Of a DNA stretch of 11,010 bases, positions 1 to 6,893 are shown in pieces. The stretch comes from Bacteroidota bacterium. Its GTDB lineage: Bacteria > Bacteroidota > Bacteroidia > UKL13-3. The notes below the pieces were generated by a model. The model was not told the origin of the DNA. It ran no database searches and worked only from the letters and a program-made list of their open reading frames with translations. The stretch covers positions 1-11,010 of the forward strand of contig VEQB01000051.1 in assembly GCA_018883485.1 (NCBI GenBank), read 5' to 3'. Made by a program: the position numbers and the translations under genes. Within the stretch, counting starts at the first letter, position 1; every line of letters starts with the position of its first letter.

Positions 1-2
1 TT

Positions 3-107
3 TTAGGTGCATCTTTGCTTGATAAAACATCAATTCAAGACCTTCTTAAAAAACCTTATGATCAAGAAATCAAAGAACAATTATATAATCAACTGAAAAT
101 CTTTTAA
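3..107 (+). CDS. 3' end of an unidentified protein (partial)
   Basis: An open frame enters from the left edge and stops at TAA 105-107, giving 34 C-terminal residues (LGASLLDKTS ... NQLKIF). The tail is polar and looks helical, rich in Lys, Gln and Leu (LLKKPYDQEIKEQL). I do not recognise the family. The other two plus-strand frames have early stops here, so this is the most likely coding frame, but 34 residues without a start cannot prove it. The next ORF starts 16 bases later in another frame. Confidence 0.4.
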   Translation, partial: LGASLLDKTSIQDLLKKPYDQEIKEQLYNQLKIF

Positions 108-123
108 TTTAAACGGGACACTA

Positions 124-342
124 GTGACTTATTTTATAGAATATGATGAATATAGCAAGGTGTCAAGGATTTATAAATTTAGTAAATTTGGTTCTGATCC
201 AATTAGATTAGAGGAAAGATTTGACTTTGAGACTATAAAGTCTCCAGTTTTTAAAGCCATATTGAAAGCGAAAAAAGTTAGCAATTCTAACACCAATCAA
301 AATCCAAAGAAGAAAGTTAAAAGGAGTAAACTTAATAAGTAG
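124..342 (+). CDS. Short YD-repeat-like ORF, probable remnant of a paralogue of the next gene
   Basis: This 72-residue ORF starts at GTG 124; no ATG lies in frame after the stop at 94-96. Residues 4-35 (FIEYDEYSKV ... LEERFDF) line up with residues 262-294 of the neighbouring secreted protein (NFLLYDANNKV ... RLIRRFDF). They share the YD core, KV, a P-x-R-L spacing and the RFDF end. It has no signal peptide and no T9SS sorting domain; instead it ends in a lysine-rich tail (PKKKVKRSKLNK). The open frame upstream of the GTG also reads like continuing beta-strand sequence (NLNGTLVTYF), so it may be the 3' piece of a larger decayed gene. It could also be a genuine small protein. Function unknown. 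Confidence 0.4.
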   Translation: MTYFIEYDEYSKVSRIYKFSKFGSDPIRLEERFDFETIKSPVFKAILKAKKVSNSNTNQNPKKKVKRSKLNK

Positions 343-454
343 TTTTCCCTTGGAGTTTAGAATTAGTAATTTTCTAAAGTTTCGGGTTGAACCAAAGGAC
401 TTTAATGCAACCCAACTAAGCCAATTTTTGACTTGGTGGAAAAGCCATTACATC

Positions 455-1606
455 ATGAAAAAACTTTTCCTCCTCCTACTTTTCTTACCAGGTGTTTTAA
501 AAGCACAAATCCTACCAAATTTATTTTCGCCTTATCGCTTGCCTGATAGCAAGTTTAGAGTAGATACCATCCACTTTCATCAAGGTGTGCTAAAAATACA
601 AGAATATAACATAGATGCCAATGAGAATGCCACTTTACAATCTATTTATGATTGGCAAACCAAGGAGGGTAGGTTTATAAAGTCCTCCCGCACTTTTCCT
701 AATAATTCGGGCTATAATTATTTTGAATCACAGTTTGAATATGATGCAAATGGTAGGCCCTTTCAATTACAAAACTTTAGAAGGCTAAAAGACCAAACCC
801 TGCTAGAGGCGTCTGGAAAAGACTCATTGGTATATGAGGCAAATCTGCTAAGGTATGATTATCGGGTAACTGGAAATCAGAATCCTGGTTACCATACAGA
901 GTACGAGTATGACACTATCTTTGGTTTAAAGGCTTCTTATATTAGAGATATTCCAGCCAACACTACATTTTCAGGTATGTTTGAAGTTCAAAGTTTTTAT
1001 AAGCCAGGTTTGCCTTCAATATTACATGGCTATAGTGACAACCTATCTGGTAGGAGTTTAAGTAATGTTAGGTATCTATTTTATGATAGTTTAGATAGAT
1101 TCAGCCATTCTACAGATTCAGTGGTATTGTTTCAAAATCTAACTTATTTAGGCATACAAAGAGTTGTTTACCATAGTCAAACTGGTTTAATCGATTCAAT
1201 TGTACAGGATTTTCCGCTTAACAATGAATACCAATCAAATTTTCTGCTGTATGATGCCAATAACAAGGTAGCACAAGTTAAGGTATATCGCCAAACAAGG
1301 ACAGAACCTTTTCGACTTATCCGCCGCTTTGATTTTATCAATCCTGGCTCAAGCGTTTTGGATCAAACCAACACCAAACCCAACTTTAGTCTCTATCCAA
1401 ATCCCGCTTTGGAAACATTGTATATTCATTCTAATCAGCCTATTGAGGCAGTAGAAGTGTATCAATACAATGGCAGCTTAGTTCTTCAACAACAAATGTC
1501 TAGCGGCTCCTCAATAGATATTAGTGGGTTAGCCCCAGGCATGTACTTGCTTAAAATTACCACGCCTCAAAGCTCTGGCTATAGCAATTTTGTGAAACAA
1601 CCTTAA
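455..1606 (+). CDS. Secreted protein with YD-like repeats and T9SS type A C-terminal sorting domain
   Basis: The protein has 383 residues from ATG 455. This start was chosen because it opens directly with a signal peptide (MKKLFLLLLFLPGVLKAQ, cleavage probably after the A-Q region near residue 18). The frame is open back to TTG 350, but that would bury the signal peptide. The middle carries loosely spaced YD-type motifs (FEYDANGRP about 95-102, EYDTIFG 151-157, FYDSLDRF 209-216, LYDANNKV 265-272), like the beta-rich repeats of RHS/YD proteins but degenerate. Residues 312-383 are a typical T9SS type A domain: LYPNPALETLYI, then VEVYQYNG, SIDISGLAPGMYLLKI and a terminal F-V-K. It should pass the inner membrane by Sec, cross the outer membrane by T9SS, and be released or anchored. 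The substrate or role is unknown. Confidence 0.85.
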   Translation: MKKLFLLLLFLPGVLKAQILPNLFSPYRLPDSKFRVDTIHFHQGVLKIQEYNIDANENATLQSIYDWQTKEGRFIKSSRTFPNNSGYNYFESQFEYDANGRPFQLQNFRRLKDQTLLEASGKDSLVYEANLLRYDYRVTGNQNPGYHTEYEYDTIFGLKASYIRDIPANTTFSGMFEVQSFYKPGLPSILHGYSDNLSGRSLSNVRYLFYDSLDRFSHSTDSVVLFQNLTYLGIQRVVYHSQTGLIDSIVQDFPLNNEYQSNFLLYDANNKVAQVKVYRQTRTEPFRLIRRFDFINPGSSVLDQTNTKPNFSLYPNPALETLYIHSNQPIEAVEVYQYNGSLVLQQQMSSGSSIDISGLAPGMYLLKITTPQSSGYSNFVKQP

Positions 1607-1631
1607 ACTGCCATTTATTTTTCCTCACACT

Positions 1632-1663
1632 TTTGGCGTTGCCTATAGAAAAGTGCAAATTTG
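1632..1663 (+). promoter_or_regulatory. Putative purL promoter (Bacteroidota type)
   Basis: TTTG at 1632-1635 is followed after 20 bases by CAAATTTG at 1656-1663. The second box differs from the Bacteroidota -7 consensus TAnnTTTG at one position. Transcription would begin roughly 10-15 bases before the purL ATG. Assigned by pattern and spacing only. Confidence 0.4.
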
Positions 1664-1682
1664 CCCTTTCATTTAAGCAAAC

Positions 1683-3923
1683 ATGAGTCAGATGCAACCC
1701 GTAGGAAATCTTGCCACTTTAGAACAAGCCACCCAATTAGGATTACGCCCCGAAGAATTCGAGAAAATCAAAGAAATCTTGGGTCGCACCCCAACTTTCA
1801 CAGAAATGAGTGTTTACTCAGTAATGTGGAGCGAGCATTGTTCTTACAAAAACTCAATCGTTTGGCTCAAAACGTTACCAAAAGAAGGCGAAAAAATGCT
1901 GGCCAAGGCCGGTGAAGAAAATGCCGGTCTCATTGATATTGGCGATGGATTGGCCTGCTGTTTTAAAATCGAAAGTCATAACCACCCAAGTGCCATTGAG
2001 CCCTACCAAGGTGCTGCAACTGGGGTTGGTGGCATTAACCGTGATATCTTCTCAATGGGCGCGCGCCCCATTGCACAATTAAATTCTCTACGTTTCGGAA
2101 ATATAGAAAACGAGCGCACCAAATGGTTGGTAAAGGGTGTGGTAAAAGGTATTGGCAATTATGGCAATGCCTTTGGTATTCCTACTGTTGGCGGCGAAGT
2201 ATATTTTGACGATTGTTACCAAATTAATCCTTTGGTAAATGCCATGAGTGTAGGAATTGCAAAAGTGGGTAAAACCGTTTCTGCCATTGCAGAAGGCGTA
2301 GGAAATCCAGTTTATATTTATGGTTCTGCTACTGGTAAAGACGGTATTCATGGTGCTGCCTTTGCCTCTAAAGACATCACAGAAGATTCGGCCAAAGACC
2401 TTCCATCGGTTCAGGTAGGCGACCCTTTCTGGGAGAAATTAATCTTAGAAGCTACCATAGAATTGCTAGAAACCACCGATGCAGTTGTAGGGATGCAAGA
2501 TATGGGTGCTGCGGGCATTACCTGCTCTACCAGCGAAATGAGTGCAAAAAGTGGCACTGGCATGAAAGTGTGGTTAGACAAAGTTCCCATGCGCCAAGCG
2601 GGCATGAAAGATTGGGAAGTATTGCTTTCTGAAAGTCAGGAACGCATGTTGGTGGTAGTGCATAAAGGCAAAGAAGCCGAAGTAGAAAAAATATTTAAGA
2701 AGTGGGATTTAACCTACGCAGTAATTGGCGAGGTTACCGATACAGGTCGCGTACAATATTTTATGGATGGCGAACTACGTGCGGATATTCCTGGCGAAAG
2801 CTTGGTATTGGGCGGTGGCGCTCCAGTTTACCACAGAGAATACAAAGAGCCGCGCTACTTTGAGGAAATTAAAAAATTCGATTTGAACCAAATTGCCGAT
2901 ATAAGTCTTGAGGCAGCACCAGCCATTGCCAAAGCTTTGGTTGCACATCCAAATATTGCCAGCAAACGTTGGGTGTATAACCAATACGATAGCATGGTGG
3001 GAACGGTAAATCAAACCACCAATGCCCCAAGTGATGCAGCCGTGGTTAAAGTAAAAGGTAGTAACCGTAGCATTGCCATGACCGTAGATTGCAACAGCCG
3101 CTTTGTGTATGCCGATCCATTTAAAGGTGCAATGATTGCAGTGGCCGAGGCTGCCAGAAACTTGGTGTGCAGCGGTGCAGAGCCTGCAGGCGTTACCAAT
3201 TGCTTAAACTTTGGTAACCCATATAATCCAGAGGTGTATTATCAATTTGTGTATGCTATTAAAGGCATGGGCGAGGCGTGCAAAAAGTTTGATACGCCAG
3301 TAACAGGTGGTAATGTGAGTTTTTATAACCAAAGCTCAGACGACAATGCAGTGTTTCCAACCCCAACTATTGGCATGGTAGGCTTGTTGCCAAAAGGGTC
3401 AAAACACATGACCTTAAATTTTAAGCAAGCAGGCGATGTGATTGTAATGTTGGGTCAAACCAAAAACGATTTAGGCTGCTCACATTACTTGGCACATTGC
3501 TTAAAAGTAGCACAATCTCCAGCGCCTTGGTTCGATTTAGACCAAGAATACAACATGCAACAAGCGGTGTTAAAATTAATAGGGGGCGGTTTGATCCAAA
3601 GCGCACACGATGTAAGTGAGGGAGGATTGATGACTTGTTTGTTAGAGTCTGCATTTGTGGGTAATTTAGGATTTGAGATGAGCCAAACTGCCAATTCACG
3701 TTTAGATGCTTTCTTGTTTGGCGAAGCCCAAGGTAGGGTAGTTGTGAGTGTAAACCCAGCGCAATTAGCCGCTGTAGAAAGCCTATTGCATAGCCTTAAC
3801 CTATCCTATGAAAAATTGGGTAAAGTCACTGCAAATGGAATTAAGGTTAACGGTGCAGATTTTGGCAACACAGCAGATTTTGCAAACATTTATGAAAATT
3901 CGTTGGCAGATAGTTTGGCTTAG
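1683..3923 (+). CDS. purL: Phosphoribosylformylglycinamidine synthase, PurL subunit (small type)
   Basis: FGAM synthase catalyses step four of de novo purine synthesis in the cytosol: FGAR + ATP + ammonia to FGAM. The 746-residue length fits the small PurL that works with separate PurQ (glutaminase) and PurS, not the roughly 1,200-1,300-residue single-chain enzyme. Visible hallmarks are WSEHCSYKNS (49-58) with its conserved His, ESHNHPSAIEPYQGAATG (97-114), the glycine-rich GSATGKDGIHGA (214-225), QDMGAAGITCS (272-282), and in the second half NQYDSMVG, GNPYNPE and TPVTGGNVSFYNQ. The two halves form the tandem PurM-like folds of the family. No glutaminase triad domain follows. A second in-frame ATG lies at 1692; 1683 is taken as the first after the promoter. 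purS and purQ are not in the window. Confidence 0.97.
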   Translation: MSQMQPVGNLATLEQATQLGLRPEEFEKIKEILGRTPTFTEMSVYSVMWSEHCSYKNSIVWLKTLPKEGEKMLAKAGEENAGLIDIGDGLACCFKIESHNHPSAIEPYQGAATGVGGINRDIFSMGARPIAQLNSLRFGNIENERTKWLVKGVVKGIGNYGNAFGIPTVGGEVYFDDCYQINPLVNAMSVGIAKVGKTVSAIAEGVGNPVYIYGSATGKDGIHGAAFASKDITEDSAKDLPSVQVGDPFWEKLILEATIELLETTDAVVGMQDMGAAGITCSTSEMSAKSGTGMKVWLDKVPMRQAGMKDWEVLLSESQERMLVVVHKGKEAEVEKIFKKWDLTYAVIGEVTDTGRVQYFMDGELRADIPGESLVLGGGAPVYHREYKEPRYFEEIKKFDLNQIADISLEAAPAIAKALVAHPNIASKRWVYNQYDSMVGTVNQTTNAPSDAAVVKVKGSNRSIAMTVDCNSRFVYADPFKGAMIAVAEAARNLVCSGAEPAGVTNCLNFGNPYNPEVYYQFVYAIKGMGEACKKFDTPVTGGNVSFYNQSSDDNAVFPTPTIGMVGLLPKGSKHMTLNFKQAGDVIVMLGQTKNDLGCSHYLAHCLKVAQSPAPWFDLDQEYNMQQAVLKLIGGGLIQSAHDVSEGGLMTCLLESAFVGNLGFEMSQTANSRLDAFLFGEAQGRVVVSVNPAQLAAVESLLHSLNLSYEKLGKVTANGIKVNGADFGNTADFANIYENSLADSLA

Positions 3924-3924
3924 A

Positions 3925-3952
3925 AAGATTTAGGGGATTTAGTTGAAATCTT
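3925..3952 (+). terminator. Weak AT-rich stem-loop after purL
   Basis: AAGATTT (3925-3931) can pair with AAATCTT (3946-3952) across a 14-base loop just after the purL stop. The stem is AT-rich and no clean T-run follows at once, so this is a weak terminator candidate at best. Confidence 0.2.
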
Positions 3953-4047
3953 AGTTTCTGAATATTGAAATTTTTTGTATTTTCTAATTTGTATGCATTT
4001 TAATATGGTAGGAAAGTTGTTTGAAATTGTTAAATTGCATTTAATTA

Positions 4048-4236
4048 ATGGAAAAGGTAATTGCCAAATATAATTTAGAAAACCAACCAGAGAACGACTT
4101 AGAATTTTGGGTGGCAAAGACTCCTATTGAGCGATTAAATGCCATTGAAAAATTAAGACAACAATACATAGCCCTTTTTTTTAATGGAAATAGACCAAGA
4201 TTTCAAAGAGTTTATAACGCTTTTAAACAAGCATGA
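4048..4236 (+). CDS. Small protein paired with a nucleotidyltransferase (putative antitoxin-like partner)
   Basis: A 62-residue soluble protein. It has an acidic N-terminal part (NLENQPENDLEFW), a helical core with the signature TPIERLNAIEKLRQQY (25-40), and a basic C-terminus RFQRVYNAFKQA (51-62). From memory, small proteins with this W..(K/S)TPxERL...E.LR...RFxRVY layout are common directly upstream of minimal nucleotidyltransferases in many phyla, but I know of no established function. It overlaps the next gene by 53 bases in another frame, so the two are very likely co-translated. An antitoxin or partner role is inferred from this architecture. The conserved-looking C-terminus lies inside the overlap, which argues against the ORF being a frameshift artefact. 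Confidence 0.75.
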   Translation: MEKVIAKYNLENQPENDLEFWVAKTPIERLNAIEKLRQQYIALFFNGNRPRFQRVYNAFKQA

Positions 4237-4627
4237 TGTAAAGTATTTAGTTGTAGGAGGTTATGCCGTTGGTGCTTATGGTTTTCCAAGGTATACTGGA
4301 GATATAGATTTTTGGGTAAGCGCAAATAAGGATAATGCAGTACGTATTGTAAAAGCATTGCTAGAATTTGGCTTTGGGTCTTTAGATATTAACGAGTCTG
4401 ATTTTCTTAAGACAAATTTTGTGGTTCAATTGGGTTATCCTCCTAACAGAATTGATATATTAACTGGAGTAAGTGGATTAGACTTTCAAGAATGCTGGAA
4501 TGAAAAGAAGATTATTGAATCAAATGGTATTGAAATTAATTTTATTAGCCTTCATCATTTAAAAATCAATAAAAAAATCTCAGGTAGAGATAAAGATAAG
4601 CTTGATCTAAAAAATTTGCCTAAATAG
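4184..4627 (+). CDS. Minimal nucleotidyltransferase, DUF6036/AbiEii-like
   Basis: A 147-residue protein of the Pol beta-like nucleotidyltransferase superfamily, which moves a nucleotide from NTP to a protein, RNA or small-molecule acceptor. The glycine motif VGGYAVGAYGFPRYTGDIDF (24-43) supplies the metal-binding pair D40 and D42. A third acidic residue is probably D91 in NRIDILTG. The C-terminal HHLKINKKISGRDKDKLDL (124-142) matches the K..GR.KD..DL tail of the AbiEii/DUF6036-type group. All expected catalytic residues are present, so it looks active. The start at ATG 4184 lies inside the upstream small gene; the N-terminus DFKEFITLLNKHDVKYLVVGG is usual for the family. Its AT-rich codons and position between two housekeeping genes suggest an accessory cassette. 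Toxin or defence activity is inferred, and its target is unknown. Confidence 0.85.
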   Translation: MEIDQDFKEFITLLNKHDVKYLVVGGYAVGAYGFPRYTGDIDFWVSANKDNAVRIVKALLEFGFGSLDINESDFLKTNFVVQLGYPPNRIDILTGVSGLDFQECWNEKKIIESNGIEINFISLHHLKINKKISGRDKDKLDLKNLPK

Positions 4628-4802
4628 TTAAGTCGTTTTAAAATTTAGAAATAGAATCTAGATGAACAGGCATTCAATTTTGCCTTAATCAATCTCCCCC
4701 AAGTACTTTTTCAAGAATTCGGCTAAATTACAAACCAAGCTGTTTTTGTAAGGGTAGGTATCGCTAGTTGGTTATCTAGGTTTGCGTTGCGGCCTTATTA
4801 AA

Positions 4803-4834
4803 TTTGCGCACCCTTTTATTTTATCCTAATATTG
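4803..4834 (+). promoter_or_regulatory. Putative tatC promoter
   Basis: TTTG at 4803-4806 followed after 20 bases by TAATATTG (4827-4834, one mismatch to TAnnTTTG) ends 14 bases before the tatC ATG. The same TTTG is part of a perfect TAnnTTTG, TAAATTTG at 4799-4806, which could be an alternative upstream -7 box. The TTTG before it (4781-4784) is only 14 bases away, too close for the usual spacing. The remaining gap from 4628 shows no supportable gene. Confidence 0.4.
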
Positions 4835-4848
4835 CGCCAAAATAAACA

Positions 4849-5682
4849 ATGCCTTTAGACCAAGACGACTACAAGCCAGAAGAGAAAGAAATGGGTTTCT
4901 TCGATCATATTGATGAGCTAAGAAAACATTTGGTGCGCTCGGCTATTGCTATTTTGGTTTGTGCAGTAGTGGTATTCTTTAATAAATCCCTCTTATTCGA
5001 TACCATTTTATTTGGTCCTATTCATCCAGATTTCTGGACCTACCAAAGAATGTGTGAGTTTAGTTATTGGCTGTTAAATTCTGATGAATACTGCGTTAAG
5101 GAAATTGGATTCGTACTTTCCAATATTGATATAACAGGACAATTTACCCAACACATTTTTATATCTTTTATAGCTGGTGTTATCGTTGCCTTCCCTTTTA
5201 TTTTATGGCAGTTTTGGGCATTTGTTAAGCCTGCTTTAAGTTTAAAAGAGATAAAGTATGCTAGGGGATTTGTTTTCTTTAGCTCTGGTTTATTTTTTAT
5301 TGGAATCCTTTTTGGTTACTTCTTTTTAACGCCATTATCTGTTAATTTTTTGGGTTCGTATAGGGTAAGTGAGTTGGTTAGTAACGAGATTAACTTAGAG
5401 TCGTATGTTTCTTTTATCTCTACGCTAACTTTTGCTACCGGACTCATATTTGAAATGCCAGTGCTTGCCTATTTCTTAGCTAAAATTGGTATCCTAAGTA
5501 GCGCGCTCATGCGTAAATCTCGTAGGTATGCTATAGTAGTTATCTTAATTCTGGCTGGTTTATTAACGCCTTCACCAGATATTGCTAGTATGGTTATGAT
5601 GGCTTTACCACTTTATGCGCTCTTCGAAATTAGTATACTTGTGGTGGGTAAGGTGGAAGAGCGTAGAAATAAGGCAAGCTAA
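4849..5682 (+). CDS. tatC: Sec-independent (twin-arginine) translocase subunit TatC
   Basis: Inner-membrane protein of 277 residues that recognises twin-arginine signal peptides and, with TatA/TatB-type partners, exports folded proteins. The N-terminal FFDHIDELRKHL (17-28) is the TatC signature, with the conserved Glu (E23) and Arg (R25) of the signal-binding site. Six hydrophobic segments can be placed at about 29-45, 103-125, 138-160, 187-211, 226-240 and 244-266. Other family marks are WAFVKPALSLKE (123-134), TGLIFEMPV (197-205) with the conserved Glu E202, and LLTPSPD (238-244). The first periplasmic loop (about 50-100) is longer than in E. coli and has Cys69 and Cys82; I recall such an insertion as usual in Bacteroidota. 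tatA is not adjacent. The gene ends three bases from the stop of the convergent SRPBCC gene. Confidence 0.96.
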   Translation: MPLDQDDYKPEEKEMGFFDHIDELRKHLVRSAIAILVCAVVVFFNKSLLFDTILFGPIHPDFWTYQRMCEFSYWLLNSDEYCVKEIGFVLSNIDITGQFTQHIFISFIAGVIVAFPFILWQFWAFVKPALSLKEIKYARGFVFFSSGLFFIGILFGYFFLTPLSVNFLGSYRVSELVSNEINLESYVSFISTLTFATGLIFEMPVLAYFLAKIGILSSALMRKSRRYAIVVILILAGLLTPSPDIASMVMMALPLYALFEISILVVGKVEERRNKAS

Positions 5683-5685
5683 TTG

Positions 5686-6225
5686 CTAAGGCATTTTTTT
5701 ACTTTCTGCGGCTCTTTTAATCATCATTAAGCCTTCTTCAAAAGCCTGTTCGGTACCAGAAACTTTGCTAGGTAGCATGTAACGGTAAATGGGATTCATC
5801 CCTACATCGCCAGAGTCTACCCACATTAAATGTGTTTTACCACCTACATTCCTAAAATAAAAAGTGGCCTCGCTGTGCATTGTGCCATCGTTTATGCTTA
5901 GGTCGTAATGAATCATTTCATTTAATACCCCAGAACTTATTCTAAACCTTCCTAAGCCAACCAAATCTCCCCTAAAGTAGTGTGTAGCGCCAATGCCAAT
6001 GGTATTAGGACTGTAGAAGCTTTTCATAGAACTATCTATGCTGTTGTTCCATGGACTCCAATCTGCCCAATTGTTAATATTGTTCATGTACGCATAAGAT
6101 TCGTATACGGGCCTGTTTATTACAGTGCTTCTTTCAATTCTGTAGGTTCTTGGAAAAAAAAGTGAGATAATAAATGCCAACGCTATTACGCCCATAATAC
6201 CTGCAAACACACCAAATAATTTCAT
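5686..6225 (-). CDS. Membrane-anchored SRPBCC (polyketide cyclase/START-like) protein
   Basis: A 179-residue protein with an N-terminal membrane anchor (about residues 4-24, LFGVFAGIMGVIALAFIISL) followed by a single SRPBCC domain. The start of the domain is typical: IERSTVINRPVYESYAYM, then NNWADWSPWNNSID (51-64), the W-x-x-W-S-P-W pattern seen in the polyketide-cyclase-like branch, and G-I-G-A-T-H-Y-F. It ends with a long amphipathic helix (AFEEGLMMIKRAAESKK). SRPBCC folds bind hydrophobic ligands in a deep pocket; no ligand can be named here. The short N-terminal anchor without a cleavage site suggests attachment to the inner membrane. It converges on tatC with a three-base gap and no visible terminator. 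The 181 bases upstream separate it from the divergent DUF1801 gene. Confidence 0.82.
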   Translation of the reverse strand: MKLFGVFAGIMGVIALAFIISLFFPRTYRIERSTVINRPVYESYAYMNNINNWADWSPWNNSIDSSMKSFYSPNTIGIGATHYFRGDLVGLGRFRISSGVLNEMIHYDLSINDGTMHSEATFYFRNVGGKTHLMWVDSGDVGMNPIYRYMLPSKVSGTEQAFEEGLMMIKRAAESKKMP

Positions 6226-6367
6226 TGTATAGTTAGATTTGAGCAGCGAAATTAAGGATTTAACTGGTATTTGATTTCACCGGCTTTATTCTGCCGTTTA
6301 TTCTAAAGAATGCTCAAAAGATTCCAGTAAGTATAACAGGCAATGCCAAATTAATGCAAGTTTTGGG

Positions 6368-6399
6368 TTTGTAAATTAGCAACAGTTTATTTAGGCTTG
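6368..6399 (+). promoter_or_regulatory. Putative promoter of the DUF1801 gene
   Basis: TTTG at 6368-6371, a 20-base spacer and TAGGCTTG at 6392-6399 (one mismatch to TAnnTTTG). The -7 box ends 7 bases before the ATG, so the transcript would be leaderless or nearly so. Pattern evidence only. Confidence 0.4.
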
Positions 6400-6406
6400 T
6401 AATATT

Positions 6407-6829
6407 ATGGCAGAAATAAAAACAAAGAAAACAGATGCATCGGTTGTAGAATTTATAGATGCCTTTGTAGATACCGAGCAAAAGAAGAAAGACAGTATGG
6501 AGTTATTAAAACTCATGCAAGACTTTACAGGTTTTGAACCTAAAATGTGGGGCAGCACCATGATAGGTTTTGGTAGCTACCATTACAAATCTGATCGGAG
6601 CGCACAACAAGGAGATTGGCCTTTGGTTGGATTTTCGCCACGCAAAGCTGCCATCTCTTTATATGTGTATACCGGAAGCGATGATCATGCTCATTTGTTA
6701 GAGAACCTTGGCAAATTTAAAATGGGTAAGGCCTGCTTGTATATCAAAAGGCTATCCGACATTAACCAAGACCAACTCAAGGTAATTATGGGAGAAACCA
6801 TAAAGTTCCTAAAAGAGAAGTGGGGTTAG
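6407..6829 (+). CDS. DUF1801 domain-containing protein
   Basis: A 140-residue soluble protein matching the DUF1801 (YdhG-like) family along nearly its whole length. Diagnostic stretches are KMWGSTMIGFGSYHYK (46-61), GDWPLVGFSPRKAAISLYVY (69-88) and LGKFKMGKACLYIKRLSDI (101-119); all three are strongly conserved in this family as I know it. No signal peptide or membrane segment is visible, so it should be cytosolic. The family has no firmly established biochemical function. In Bacteroidota its genes often sit near small SRPBCC/AHSA1 genes; here a truncated AHSA1 gene lies 1.06 kb downstream with the Fic gene in between, which could mean that Fic entered an older pair. The length is normal and no damage is seen. 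Confidence 0.92.
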   Translation: MAEIKTKKTDASVVEFIDAFVDTEQKKKDSMELLKLMQDFTGFEPKMWGSTMIGFGSYHYKSDRSAQQGDWPLVGFSPRKAAISLYVYTGSDDHAHLLENLGKFKMGKACLYIKRLSDINQDQLKVIMGETIKFLKEKWG

Positions 6830-6862
6830 AAGATTAATAATGCAAGCTTTTGGCAAACAAAT

Positions 6863-6893
6863 TTTGGACAGCCACAGAAAAGTAGCATCTTTG
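6863..6893 (+). promoter_or_regulatory. Putative fic-gene promoter
   Basis: TTTG at 6863-6866 and CATCTTTG at 6886-6893 (one mismatch to TAnnTTTG) are separated by 19 bases, the expected Bacteroidota spacing. Transcription would start near 6900, inside the tandem palindromes, leaving a leader of about 15 bases. Confidence 0.5.

Noticed and set aside
350..454. N-terminal extension of the T9SS protein from a TTG start
   Set aside because: It would add 35 residues before a clear signal peptide; ATG 455 gives a normal secreted protein. Only an open intergenic frame.
1661..1915. 84-residue plus-strand ORF over the purL start
   Set aside because: A shadow frame of purL, with a basic, low-complexity composition and no family signature.
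3924..4047. Promoter for the nucleotidyltransferase cassette
   Set aside because: Several TTTG tracts occur but none has a well-spaced TAnnTTTG partner; no confident promoter could be placed.
3920..4117. Minus-strand 65-residue ORF over the purL-cassette gap
   Set aside because: AT-rich, no family features, and antisense to the small cassette gene.
4685..4771. Minus-strand open stretch reading ... NSLVCNLAEFLKKYLGEID before the tatC promoter
   Set aside because: Looks protein-like but has no start codon and is closed by stops after 28 codons; probably chance, or at most a tiny gene relic.
6226..6300. Promoter for the minus-strand SRPBCC gene
   Set aside because: A TAATTTCG-like box exists on the minus strand (6247-6254) but no TTTG partner lies at the right distance.
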